DNA from: Clostridium bowmanii
GTDB lineage: Bacteria; Bacillota; Clostridia; Clostridiales; Clostridiaceae
Direction of reading: 5' to 3'
Assembly: GCF_018861315.1 (NCBI RefSeq)
Contig: NZ_JAHLDL010000004.1
Span: 124,001-188,000 of the forward strand
DNA: 64,000 nt
Part shown: positions 34,773 to 43,451 of the stretch, in pieces
How the letters are laid out: every line of letters begins with the position of its first letter
Numbering within the stretch: the stretch's first letter is position 1
Notes under the pieces: generated by a model
Seen by the model: the letters and a program-made list of their open reading frames with translations, nothing else
Database searches by the model: none
What the model was told of the DNA's origin: nothing
Position numbers and translations under genes: made by a program

Positions 34773-35117
34773 ATGCATAAGAATAAAGAATACAAAGCAA
34801 CTATAAATGCAAACGGAGCAGAGATTTCTGTTGTTTCAAAGGGAAATGAAGATGATTATATTAGTTTAACTGATATTGCGAAATATAAAAGTGATGAACC
34901 AAATGATGTTATCCGTAATTGGCTTAGAAATAAAGATACTATAGAATTTTTAGGATTATGGGAGAAGAGGAATAATCTAAATTCTAAACCCGCCGAATTC
35001 GATGGGTTTAGAAATGAAGCAGGTAAAAATGGATTTGTATTATCTCCACAAAAATGGGTATCAACAACAGATGCAATTGGTATTATTTTAAAATCTGGTA
35101 GGTATGGTGGTAAATAA
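34773..35117 (+). pseudogene. KilA-N domain protein, C-terminally truncated
   Basis: The 114-residue frame reads DYISLTDIAKYKSDEPNDVI RNWLRNKDTIEFLGLWE...DAIGIILKSGRYGG, which is the KilA-N DNA-binding domain of phage and mobile-element proteins. Full proteins continue after GRYGG with a helical AF.FASWISPEFKLY-type segment; here TAA follows two residues later. No good ribosome site precedes the ATG. It is a phage or element remnant. Confidence 0.65.
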
Positions 35118-35236
35118 AAAATCTTAAAGAAACTAAAACCTGTCATTGGGAGTCTTGAGAGTTCAGGTTGGGAATTTTGTGGATGTTACTTATATAATTC
35201 ACTTCTTATAATGGACAGTGATATAGTTAGGTACGG

Positions 35237-35305
35237 TTCGCCTCCACCATACATAAACAACAAGTTTGATACAATGGAAAACCCTTGAATTCAGGGGTTT
35301 TTGTT
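35237..35305 (+). repeat. tmRNA-3'-end-like TTCGCCTCCACCA plus terminator (copy 1)
   Basis: TTCGCCTCCACCA (35237-35249) is identical to the motif at 45464-45476 and similar to one at 62394. It looks like the acceptor end (CCA) of a tmRNA or tRNA. A terminator follows: AAACCCTTGAA / TTCAGGGGTTT, 35278-35300, then TTG. No complete RNA gene lies upstream. It may be an att-site relic. Confidence 0.45.
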
Positions 35306-35420
35306 GTTTTTTGGAGTATTTGTAGTAGTGATCAAAAAGAGTTCTGAGGCTAGGGATACGGAAATATAATAAGAAAAATGCACAACTCCTATAGAATTAA
35401 GATAACAGGAAACATCACAT

Positions 35421-35684
35421 ATGGAAGTCCTGTTTCACAATGAAACTACTGCTTTTATTCAAGATATGAGCAAGCTGTTATCGGAGACTGTAAAGCAGCA
35501 TCATATTGTAGATAGTGGTCATAATATTTTAGATGAGCTCAATGACAAAGTAAAAATTCATATGAATGAAATTTCTAAGTCAACAAAAAATACTAACGAC
35601 TTAACAGACAATTTATACTCAGAAGGAAAAGATTTTGCAGTAGATTTAATACATTTGGCTTTAGCAAAGAAGAGGAAGAATTAA
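35421..35684 (+). CDS. Unknown helical fragment upstream of hcp remnant
   Basis: An 87-codon frame ([20 protein letters not shown]...) of acidic, helical character. It ends in another frame inside the region where hcp similarity begins. No clear ribosome site is seen. It may be an unrelated fragment joined to hcp or a highly diverged upstream part. The real extent is unclear. Confidence 0.3.
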   Translation: MEVLFHNETTAFIQDMSKLLSETVKQHHIVDSGHNILDELNDKVKIHMNEISKSTKNTNDLTDNLYSEGKDFAVDLIHLALAKKRKN

Positions 35685-36904
35685 ATTTACCTGATGCAGC
35701 AGTTTGGTTTTCTAATGACTTAAAAGCATTTGATGAAAAAGCCGCAACTGTTGGCATACTATCAACGCAAAATGAAGATATAAGATCTTTAAGAGAACTT
35801 CTAATTTATGGGCTTAAAGGAATGGCTGCATATGCTAAGCATGCCAATAACCTTGGATATGACGATGAAGGACTTCATGCATTTACTCAAAAGGGATTAG
35901 CTTCAACTTTGGACGATACTCTAGGAGTTGATGAACTTGTAGCTTTAGTACTTGAATGTGGTAAATACGGTGTGGATGCCATGGCACTACTTGATAAAGC
36001 AAATACCACAAGTTACGGAAACCCTGAAATAACAAAAGTTAATATAGGAGTTAAAACTAATACTGCTAACTATTATCCTGCATTTAAAAAGTACAAGCAC
36101 TTGGTAGGTAATTACGGAAATGCATGGTGGAAACAAAACCAGGAATTTGATAGCTTTAACGGTCCAATACTTAGGACTACAAACTGCATTGTGATTCCAA
36201 AACCATCTTATAAAGATAGAATATACACTACCGGAGTAACAGGTTTTCCAGAGGTTAAGCATATAGAAGACGGAGTAAATGGAAAAGCGAAAGATTTTTC
36301 TCAAATAATTAAAAAAGCTAAAAAATGTGCAGCACCTAAAGAAATTGAAAAAGGTGAAATAGTAGGAGGCTTTGCTCATAATCAAGTAATAACTCTTGCA
36401 GACAAAATTGTGGATGCTGTTAAAAGCGGAGCAATAAAGAGATTCTTTGTAATGGCAGGCTGAGATGGACGTATGAAGAGCCGTGATTATTATACAGAAT
36501 TTGCTCAGAAGCTCCCAAAGGATGCAGTTATACTTACAGCTGGTTGTGCAAAATATAAATATAACAAATTGAATTTAGGTGATATTGGCGGTATTCCAAG
36601 AGTACTAGATGCTGGTCAATGTAATGATTCATATTCATTAGTTGTAATTGCGCTTAAACTTAAAGAAGTATTTGGACTCGATGATATAAATGAACTTCCT
36701 ATTTCTTATAATATTGCATGGTATGAACAAAAAGCAGTTATAGTATTACTAGCATTATTACACTTAGGAGTTAAGAATATTCATTTAGGGCCAACCCTTC
36801 CTGCATTCCTATCGCCAAACGTGGTAAAAGTATTAGTTGATAGCTTTGGCATTGGTGGAATAAGTAATGTAGATGATGATATTGATATGTTCATGGGTAA
36901 ATAA
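35675..36904 (+). pseudogene. hcp: Hybrid-cluster protein (Hcp), 5'-truncated, TGA at a ligand Cys
   Basis: Hcp (hydroxylamine reductase / NO-related) carries a hybrid Fe-S-O cluster. Similarity starts at [15 protein letters not shown] and runs [48 protein letters not shown] to RFFVMAG, then TGA (36461-36463), then in the same frame [38 protein letters not shown] and NIAWYEQKA to TAA at 36904. In Hcp the residue before DGR is the conserved persulfide-bearing cysteine, so TGC/TGT has become TGA. About 130 N-terminal residues with the CxxC cluster are missing, so the gene is probably dead. Selenocysteine is the alternative reading of the TGA. Confidence 0.85.
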
Positions 36905-36951
36905 CAATTAGAACTTAAAGATGGTGTTTATTATTATAAATAAGTAATCTA

Positions 36952-36990
36952 AAAAATGTTAAAGCTTAAGAAGCTTTAGCATTTTTTATT
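36952..36990 (+). terminator. Terminator of hcp
   Basis: AAAAATG-TTAAAGCTT pairs with AAGCTTTA-GCATTTTTT around AAG, about 50 bases after the stop, with a T-rich tail. Confidence 0.8.
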
Positions 36991-37188
36991 TCTATATTAT
37001 CCAATTAAAATAAAAGCTCTCATATGAAAAGTATGCAGAATTTAGTATATTAAATACAAATGTATTTAATACAAATATATGTTAATAAGAAAATAATACC
37101 AATTTGCTACAATACATTTTTAGGTAACATTATTAAAAGTGACGAATAAGTTAAAAGTTGGAGAAATAAAACAACAGGAGGTAGTTTA

Positions 37189-37258
37189 ATGGAACAACAA
37201 AATATAACAGATTGTGGAGCCAAAAAGTTCCTATAATGTAGGGTGTAGGGACTTTTTT
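37189..37258 (+). pseudogene. 15-codon ORF truncated by a terminator
   Basis: A strong CAGGAGG site precedes an ATG at 37189 that encodes MEQQNITDCGAKKFL and stops at 37236, inside the terminator hairpin AAAAAGTTCC / GGGACTTTTTT (37222-37258). The ribosome site suggests a real gene start whose body has been deleted. Confidence 0.35.
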
Positions 37259-37470
37259 GAGGTTAGTTACTACATCGACTTAAAATACTCAGCAAAAGGC
37301 TTTTAATACATCCAAATTTGATGATCTTGCCGGGTCGAAAAATGTTGGAATATAGCTAAAAGTGTGATATAATGAAATGAAAGAATATTCAAAACAATGT
37401 GAAAAAAATAAAAAATTGAAAAATTAAAAATAAATTATTTTAGAATAATAAATAAAAAGGAGATAAATCA
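37259..37470. other. Intergenic stretch, nothing clear
   Basis: AT-rich, with no feature recognised apart from the AAAAAGGAG site before the ATG at 37471. Confidence 0.25.
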
Positions 37471-37701
37471 ATGGTAGGATCATTACAAAAGATGGTACGT
37501 AGATTTATTATAAGGACTGGTGAACCGGCCAACATTCATGGTGACAATGACCAAATTGTTCCAATTGGTGTGGCGGCTCTTAAATCATTCAAGTTCATAA
37601 AAAACTCAATACTAAAAGTATATAAGTGCTATTCGTATATTACATTATTAAGGATAAAATTTTATATCTTAGGTAAACGAGAAAAGGCAGATTACTACTG
37701 A
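37471..37701 (+). pseudogene. Alpha/beta-hydrolase C-terminal fragment
   Basis: Residues 17-46 read TGEPANIHGDNDQIVPIGVA ALKS...KNSILKVYK, the acid-loop region (HGDNDQIVP, with the catalytic Asp) of haloperoxidase/esterase-type alpha/beta hydrolases. The nucleophile and oxyanion parts are missing, and the His that should follow is garbled (CYSYITLL). The start has a ribosome site but the first 16 residues look non-native. It is a decayed fragment. Confidence 0.6.
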
Positions 37702-37721
37702 TCTTAGAGGAGGTAATTACA

Positions 37722-38627
37722 ATTGAAAATTTAAGAAGCTCCCTTTTATTTAGATATATGGAACAACTAATATTTAGGTATAAGGATGATGATTTACCAT
37801 CGATGAGTGCTCAAATGACATATTACTTAATACTAGCTTTTTTTCCTTTTTTACTTTTCCTAATTAATTTGTTAAGTTTTACTCCTCTTTCAAGTGAAAT
37901 ACTTATTACAAATTTTAATAAATTTCTTCCCAATGAGACTGGTGCTTTAGTAAAAAGCGTTGTGGTAGAGACTTTACAATCTAAAAGTGAAACTCTTTTG
38001 ATTGTAGGTATGATAGGAAGTCTTTGGGCAGCCTCTAAAGGAATATCCGCTATTATTAAATGTCTCAATAAAGCCTATGACATAGAGGAAAATCGTAATT
38101 TTATTAAACTTAATTTGATAGCCATTGTTTCTACTATTGGGATAATAATTATGATAATACTGTCATTTTTTATGATAGTATTCGGACAAATTATAGGAAA
38201 CTATGTTTTTGGTTTAATAGGAGCGACTCTATTGTTTAATATTATTTGGTCATTTTTAAGATACTGTATTCCTCTTTTAACAATGTTTACTACATTCTCT
38301 TTAATATATAGGTATGTACCAAATAGAAAGTTGAAATTTAATACTGTTATAAAAGGTACTATTTTTACGACTGTTGGGTGGGTCGCTACTTCTTTGTTAT
38401 TTTCTTTTTACGTAAATAATTTTGCCAATTATCAAAAAGTTTATGGAAGTTTAGGTGGTATTATAGCTTTAATCAGCTGGTTATATGTTAGTACCTTAAT
38501 TATCCTATTAGGGGGGGAATTAAATGCAATTAATAGATATTTTCAAAGCAAAGAAAAAATTAAAAAATATGACTCTTATAAGTTAATTATTCCTTTGATA
38601 GATAAATTTAATAAAAATAAATTATAA
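37722..38627 (+). CDS. YihY/BrkB-family membrane protein
   Basis: This multi-pass inner-membrane protein has about six segments (residues 40-62, 105-125, 150-180, 190-215, 222-245, 255-280). The early motif KDDDLPSMSAQMTYYLILAF and later LRYCIPLL, YRYVPNRKLKF and GGIIALISWLYVSTLIILLG are typical of the family (historically mis-called RNase BN). The only good ribosome site (AGAGGAGG, 37706-37713) is 8 bases before an in-frame ATT at 37722 (IENLRSSLLFRY...). The first in-frame ATG (37758) is 45 bases away. ATT may be the true start, or one base may be lost nearby. Confidence 0.85.
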   Translation: MENLRSSLLFRYMEQLIFRYKDDDLPSMSAQMTYYLILAFFPFLLFLINLLSFTPLSSEILITNFNKFLPNETGALVKSVVVETLQSKSETLLIVGMIGSLWAASKGISAIIKCLNKAYDIEENRNFIKLNLIAIVSTIGIIIMIILSFFMIVFGQIIGNYVFGLIGATLLFNIIWSFLRYCIPLLTMFTTFSLIYRYVPNRKLKFNTVIKGTIFTTVGWVATSLLFSFYVNNFANYQKVYGSLGGIIALISWLYVSTLIILLGGELNAINRYFQSKEKIKKYDSYKLIIPLIDKFNKNKL

Positions 38628-38699
38628 CAGCCATATAGGTTTGAAACCAAAGCTTCAAAATACAAAGGAAAACATTGAAAAAATCTAAGAGGATAGAAG

Positions 38700-39101
38700 A
38701 TGGGGCATATGGTAGTTTCAATATCACTTAGTGAAGTCTTAATATTTGTACTTTCTGTTGTGGGTATTATTATATTAATTTATTTAGGATTTGCATTAAA
38801 AAATATAAATAGCATACTAAAGGATATTAAGTATATAGTTGATAGAAATAAAAATAACTTAGATAATACGATTGCCTCATTACCAGCTATAGCCTCTAAT
38901 GTTAAGGCTATAACGGGAGAAGTAAGCGAAGGAATTACAAATATAGCAGCCACAGCTGAAACTATAGAAAAAAACATAGCTGACTCCTCAGGCTCAATAG
39001 TAAAAAAGACTGAAATAGCCGTTGATTATGTACAAGTTATAAGTGAAATAATTAAAGCAGGAATAAATTATTTAGAAAAACGAAAGCGAAAGCGTAAATA
39101 G
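38700..39101 (+). CDS. DUF948-like membrane-anchored helical protein
   Basis: The 133-residue protein has one N-terminal membrane segment (10-32, LIFVLSVVGIIILIYLG) and then a long helix with regular spacing (DIKYIVDRNKNNLDNTIASL...). It ends in a Lys/Arg-rich tail. This is the pattern of DUF948 proteins, often found with general-stress or cell-envelope genes. It follows the YihY gene on the same strand (72-base gap). Confidence 0.6.
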   Translation: MGHMVVSISLSEVLIFVLSVVGIIILIYLGFALKNINSILKDIKYIVDRNKNNLDNTIASLPAIASNVKAITGEVSEGITNIAATAETIEKNIADSSGSIVKKTEIAVDYVQVISEIIKAGINYLEKRKRKRK

Positions 39102-39262
39102 CTTGGAAAAAATCAAGAATAAAAAAAGTGTGAATTACAGGTAGCAATAATTGGTGGAGTTGTTGTATTTGAATTTAAGAGAAAGATGACCTTAAAATTA
39201 ATTAGAATATTATAATTAGATTTAAGTTATCATAATATATATTACGAAAGGTGTTGATTTAC

Positions 39263-39418
39263 ATGGTATTCTTACGCTGGATAGGCGGTATAATAGTATT
39301 CTTTTGGGTACTAGGATTAATACTTAGAATTGGCGGTAGTATGATTCATTTGTTACTTATAATTGCTGTTATTGTGTTCATTATAGATTTAATTTTAGGA
39401 AAAGGTAAAAGAACCTAA
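39263..39418 (+). CDS. lmo0937-family small membrane protein (DUF5670)
   Basis: A 51-residue, two-segment membrane protein: FLRWIGGIIVFFWVLGLILR, then MIHLLLIIAVIVFIIDLILG and a basic tail GKGKRT. This pattern (LRWI....W.LG......G..IH.LL..A......L..G) is the lmo0937 signature. GAAAGGTG precedes the ATG. Members are often stress-induced; their function is unknown. Confidence 0.75.
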   Translation: MVFLRWIGGIIVFFWVLGLILRIGGSMIHLLLIIAVIVFIIDLILGKGKRT

Positions 39419-39493
39419 ACACATATAATTTATTTGCAGTTTGTTATTAGTTCTGTGATAATATACATTTAATAACTTTAGTTTATTTGAATG

Positions 39494-39528
39494 AGCCTGG
39501 TTATATACAGGCTTTATTTATTTTTTTT
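39494..39528 (+). terminator. Terminator
   Basis: AGCCTG pairs with CAGGCT (8-base loop), followed by TTATTTATTTTTTTT. It ends the small stress-type gene group. Confidence 0.8.
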
Positions 39529-39544
39529 GTGATCTTTTTTTGTA

Positions 39545-39778
39545 ATGCAACAAAGCTTTTTAAAATATGCATTGATCAAAAAAACCATACCCACCTATCA
39601 TTTGTTTGGAAATAAGTTCGTGTTTTATCCATTTAAAGTTATGATGGGTAGCTTTGTTCGAGTTTTTTCAGCGGTAGGTAGAATCTTATTGTTTTTTACA
39701 ACGGGACTTACTACTACTTTTGGATTTCAGAGAATGCTTGATACGCTGGTGTCAAAGCATTTAGAGGTTTTTAACTGA
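39545..39778 (+). CDS. Doubtful 77-codon ORF
   Basis: A basic and hydrophobic frame (MQQSFLKYALIKKTIPTYHL...) with no ribosome site, starting just after a terminator. It could be a fragment of a larger protein or chance. No family recognised. Confidence 0.2.
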   Translation: MQQSFLKYALIKKTIPTYHLFGNKFVFYPFKVMMGSFVRVFSAVGRILLFFTTGLTTTFGFQRMLDTLVSKHLEVFN

Positions 39779-39896
39779 AAATTGAAGTGTGTTTTAGGTT
39801 CCCTCAGACTGATGCTTGGGGGGCGACCACCTTTATTAAAGTTAAGGGTATTTCTCGTTAGATAGGGGGATAAGAGCATACCATACTAGTGAGGCA

Positions 39897-39922
39897 ATTA
39901 TTATTATTATTATTATTATTAT
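39897..39922. repeat. (ATT)n microsatellite
   Basis: About eight tandem ATT units in a 500-base gene-free stretch (39779-40278). Such short tandem repeats vary in length by slippage. No ORF depends on it. Confidence 0.8.
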
Positions 39923-40278
39923 CAACTTATCATCTAAAATTGTATAATATTGTTCATAGTGCATCGCTTTGATTACTACCGTCACCTTGTCAACAAAAAT
40001 AGCTGACCATTTCCATTTTTTAGTTGGTTTTCCTAAAAAGATGTTTCACAAATAAAAATGTGGTAATAAATCATATCAAAATATAGTACTTATATCATAC
40101 ATAAAAGTAACAACTATCACCATTTGTGCCTTATTTGAATATATATATACTAGTGTAATAATCTTTGGAGTAACTATTAAATGTATGAAGCAGTGATAAT
40201 AAGAAAATCATGAATTTACAAATATCAGAATATATACAGATATAAAAAGGTAAATTGATGGTTAAAATGGGGGGGAGC

Positions 40279-41166
40279 ATGAATACATTAAAGCACTTAT
40301 CTAAAGTTTTTAAGTCATCGGAGGAAATTCTTATTGACGATTCATCCAAGATTGTTTTAATGAGTGACTGCCATAGAGGAGATGGAAGATGGTCAGATGA
40401 TTTTTCAAACAATCAAAACATTTATTTTGCCGCCTTAACTCATTACTATGATGAACATTACACTTATATAGAGATTGGGGACGGAGATGAGCTTTGGGAG
40501 AATAAAAAACTTTCTGATATTAAGAGGATACATAGCGATATTTTTTGGCTTCTGTCTAAATTCTATAAAGAAGATAGGCTCTATTTTATTTATGGAAATC
40601 ATGATATGGTAAAAAAGAATGATAGATTTGTGAAAGAAAATTTATACACATATTTTGATGAGCCGGAGGAAAGATATATTCCTTTGTTCGAAAATATTAA
40701 ACTCCACGAGGGATTAATATTAAGGAATACGGTTACTAACGATAAGATTTTTTTAACACACGGACATCAAGTTGATTGTTTAAATTACAAAGTGTGGAGA
40801 TTGACCAGATTTTTGGTCAGGTATTTATGGAGACCTCTTAACTCCTTTGGAGTAAAGGATCCAACCAGAACAGCAGAGAATTATCATAAAAAACTAGCAG
40901 TAGAAAAAAAACTAATTAAATGGGTAATAAAAGAAAACCAGATGCTAGTTGCAGGGCATACACATAGGCCTATGTTCCCGGAAGTAGGTGAGCCTCCATA
41001 TTTCAACGATGGAAGCTGTGTTCATCCTAGATGCATAACATCAATGGAAATTTGTTTTAGTAATATCAAACTCGTAAAATGGTATATTAACACAAAGGAG
41101 GATGGAACTTTGTTCGTAGATAGAGAGGTACTTGCAGGCCCAAGAAAATTAAAAGATTACTTTTAG
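40279..41166 (+). CDS. Calcineurin-like metallophosphoesterase
   Basis: A 295-residue enzyme with the five metallophosphoesterase motifs: VLMSDCHRGDG (DxH), IEIGDGDELWE (GDxxD-like GDGDELW), YGNHD (GNHD), LTHGHQVD (GH), and AGHTHRP (GHTH). The substrate is unknown; the W-rich middle resembles UDP-2,3-diacylglucosamine-hydrolase-like or nucleotide-acting members. The start at 40279 has GGGGGGAGC directly upstream; earlier in-frame starts lie before that site. Confidence 0.85.
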   Translation: MNTLKHLSKVFKSSEEILIDDSSKIVLMSDCHRGDGRWSDDFSNNQNIYFAALTHYYDEHYTYIEIGDGDELWENKKLSDIKRIHSDIFWLLSKFYKEDRLYFIYGNHDMVKKNDRFVKENLYTYFDEPEERYIPLFENIKLHEGLILRNTVTNDKIFLTHGHQVDCLNYKVWRLTRFLVRYLWRPLNSFGVKDPTRTAENYHKKLAVEKKLIKWVIKENQMLVAGHTHRPMFPEVGEPPYFNDGSCVHPRCITSMEICFSNIKLVKWYINTKEDGTLFVDREVLAGPRKLKDYF

Positions 41167-41361
41167 TACTTAAGGATAATATAAGTATAGTAAAGTAAAA
41201 TCGTAATATGCGGAACGGATTTTCTTATAGATATGGTACAAAAAAAGGATTATGCAACTAAAACTTATTTAATACAATCAAACTATCGAGAATAATTTTT
41301 TATTAAAAAAAGGGTTTTATTTAATAGGAAGGATACTTTTAAGCTGTGGAATTTTAATTTT

Positions 41362-41547
41362 TCACGACATTAGTCTATTACCATTCCTATTATAAATAAT
41401 ATTTAGGAAACTGGTTCTAATTTCTATACCCAATTGGTTACACGCATAACTAAACTGTGTAAATGTATCCTCTTCAACTGAAGGGGATTTTTTCTGTTTA
41501 TATTCAAATACAGTACGTCTATCAGTGAATAACATGTCGTAAATCAA
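41362..41547 (-). pseudogene. ISNCY-type transposase fragment
   Basis: The 61-codon frame reads LFTDRRTVFEYKQKKSPSVE EDTFTQFSYACNQLGIEIRT. The pattern '(D)xRTVF....TQFx.AC..LGIEI..(S/A)' is the DDE-core region of ISNCY/ISLre2-like transposases just before SPQAKGRVER, which is lost here. Both ends are missing and no inverted repeats were seen. It is an old insertion-sequence relic. Confidence 0.6.
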
Positions 41548-41578
41548 TCATAGGGTTTACTTCTTAAAAAAAATATAA

Positions 41579-41635
41579 TTGACAATTAGTCTAATTAGAC
41601 TATAATATATAAGCGAGAGTAGTCTAATTAGACTA
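41579..41635 (+). promoter_or_regulatory. Promoter with two perfect 16-bp operators
   Basis: -35 TTGACA (41579-41584), 16-base spacer and -10 TATAAT (41601-41606). The palindrome TAGTCTAATTAGACTA fills the spacer (41587-41602) and occurs again, identical, at 41620-41635 over the expected transcript start. The 33-bp spacing is about three helix turns. A PadR-family repressor is encoded two genes downstream and is the likely ligand. Confidence 0.85.
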
Positions 41636-41740
41636 TGTGTCTAATGAGTAAAAAATTAAATAAATCAGCAATGGCGTAACATTTATTGAGAACTGAAACA
41701 TATCTTTATAAATGTTAAACAAAAGGGAAGGATGAGAAAA

Positions 41741-42589
41741 ATGGTTAAATCGTTTTTAATCCTAGGACAGTCGAATATGGCTGGACGAGGGTTTATTCAT
41801 GAAGTAACCCCGATTTATAATGAAAGAATACAAATGTTGCGTAATGGTAGATGGCAAATGATGACTGAACCCATCAATTATGACCGTCCTGTTTCAGGAA
41901 TAAGTCTGGTCGGTTCATTTGCAGATGCGTGGTGTCGTCAAAATGAAGAAGATACTATTGGGTTAATTCCTTGTGCTGAGGGTGGAAGCACTCTGGATGA
42001 ATGGGCTGTAGATCAAATACTTTTTAGACATGCAATAACTGAAGCTAAATTTGCTATGCAAAGTAGTAAGTTAACAGGAATTCTATGGCATCAAGGAGAA
42101 ACTGATAGTATGAATGGTAACTACAAAGTCTATTACAAAAAATTACTTATAATTATTGAAGCTCTTAGAAAGGAGTTGAATGCTCCAGATATTCCTGTCA
42201 TTATTGGTGGGTTAGGAGATTTTTTAGGCAAAAATGGATTTGGAAAAGGCTGCACGGAATATAACCTTATTAATCAAGAGTTACAGAAATTTACTGTCGA
42301 ACAAGATAATTGTTGCTTTGTCACAGCATTAGGTTTAACTTCTAATCCTGATGGTATTCATATTGATGCAATTTCTCAAAGAAAATTTGGGATGCGCTAT
42401 TTTGAGGACTTTTCTAATAAACAACATGTGTTGAAGCCATTGATTAATGAAAATGAGTTGATAAAAATTAATAATGCTAGAACACATACAAAAGCAGAAA
42501 AGATATATATAAAAAGTATGGATTTTGCGTTAGAGAAAATATCGTATGATGAATTTGAATCTCAGTTTATACAAATCAACAATGGTTAA
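41741..42589 (+). CDS. SASA-family (sialate O-acetylesterase-like) SGNH hydrolase
   Basis: A 282-residue cytosolic esterase. LGQSNMAG holds the catalytic Ser block, GILWHQGETDS the third block, and DGIHID the late catalytic Asp-x-x-His. This matches the SASA/DUF303 acetylxylan- or sialate-esterase group. No signal peptide is seen, so it acts on an imported or cytosolic substrate. The ATG at 41741 is 9 bases after GGGAAGG; an ATG at 41732 touches that site. It is the first gene of the PadR-controlled operon. Confidence 0.8.
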   Translation: MVKSFLILGQSNMAGRGFIHEVTPIYNERIQMLRNGRWQMMTEPINYDRPVSGISLVGSFADAWCRQNEEDTIGLIPCAEGGSTLDEWAVDQILFRHAITEAKFAMQSSKLTGILWHQGETDSMNGNYKVYYKKLLIIIEALRKELNAPDIPVIIGGLGDFLGKNGFGKGCTEYNLINQELQKFTVEQDNCCFVTALGLTSNPDGIHIDAISQRKFGMRYFEDFSNKQHVLKPLINENELIKINNARTHTKAEKIYIKSMDFALEKISYDEFESQFIQINNG

Positions 42590-42598
42590 ACTTTACAA

Positions 42599-43177
42599 TT
42601 GCGGAACAACTATCAGCACAATTTTGATGATGAATATAAAGAAGGTGTTTCTTTGATACCATTACTAATTTTAGGTTTATTAAAACAAAGCTCAGGTTCC
42701 TACGGATACGAATTATTAGCCTTAATGGAGGAGCGACAGTATAAATATATAGTAAATTTCACTAAAGGGTCATTCTATTATAATCTTCAACAATTAGAAG
42801 AAAAACGATATATTAAAAAAATTGACCAATTAGATAATACTAGAGATACTCATAATTATATTATCACTGAACTAGGGGATAAAGAATTTGAAAAATTGAT
42901 GTATAAGTATGGCTCTAAGACAGATTATATAAACTTATCTTTTTATGCGGCAATGCTATTTGCTAATGAATATAAAAGCGAGGAGTTAACAAAACTAATA
43001 AAAATACAAATCGAACAAACTAAAAAGAAAATTTATTTATTAGAACAATCTCTTGAACATTGCGAAACTATGCCTACTTATTTTAAAAAAATGTTGGAAA
43101 ATTCACTTTCTCATCATATAGTAAATTTTCAGTGGTTTGAAGGATTGTTAGAAGATATAAGAAAAAAAAATCAATAA
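42599..43177 (+). CDS. PadR-family transcription regulator
   Basis: An N-terminal winged helix with the PadR signature LIPLLILGLLKQSSGSYGYELL, GSFYYNLQQLEEKRYIK and the wing, then a C-terminal dimer helix region (KIQIEQTKKKIYLLEQSLEHCE). It starts at TTG 42599, 10 bases after the esterase stop; no strong ribosome site, so translation is probably coupled. It likely represses its own operon through the two palindromes at 41587 and 41620, and may respond to a drug exported by the ABC protein that follows. Confidence 0.85.
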   Translation: MRNNYQHNFDDEYKEGVSLIPLLILGLLKQSSGSYGYELLALMEERQYKYIVNFTKGSFYYNLQQLEEKRYIKKIDQLDNTRDTHNYIITELGDKEFEKLMYKYGSKTDYINLSFYAAMLFANEYKSEELTKLIKIQIEQTKKKIYLLEQSLEHCETMPTYFKKMLENSLSHHIVNFQWFEGLLEDIRKKNQ

Positions 43178-43451
43178 AACCTTCATAATTTACTCCAAAG
43201 ATACTGGATATGATCCATTGATTAGGCACCTTAAGAAAAAAAGAATTAAGATAAAGAGAATTGTAAGTTTTAATGAACTGAATAATAACAAAGAAATAAA
43301 TATAGATGAAACTTATAAAAAAAGGTTAAAGATAGTTTAATTAAAGTAGCAGCAAATTGAAGATCTAAAAAGAGAAAAAGCTTGACCAGGACATAAATAT
43401 GTTATACTAAAAGAAAAGCCAAGACGCATAAAAGAAAGGGAAATAACCAAA

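Noticed and set aside
34607-34795. 62-codon minus-strand frame ending in the 20-bp inverted repeat
   Set aside because: It overlaps the start of the KilA-N frame, has no ribosome site, and its end lies in the palindrome. It could be a transposon scrap, but nothing supports it.
35118-35290. In-frame continuation of the KilA-N protein after its stop codon
   Set aside because: The frame stays open to 35287 but the sequence does not resemble the expected KilA-N continuation, and it runs through the tmRNA-like motif.
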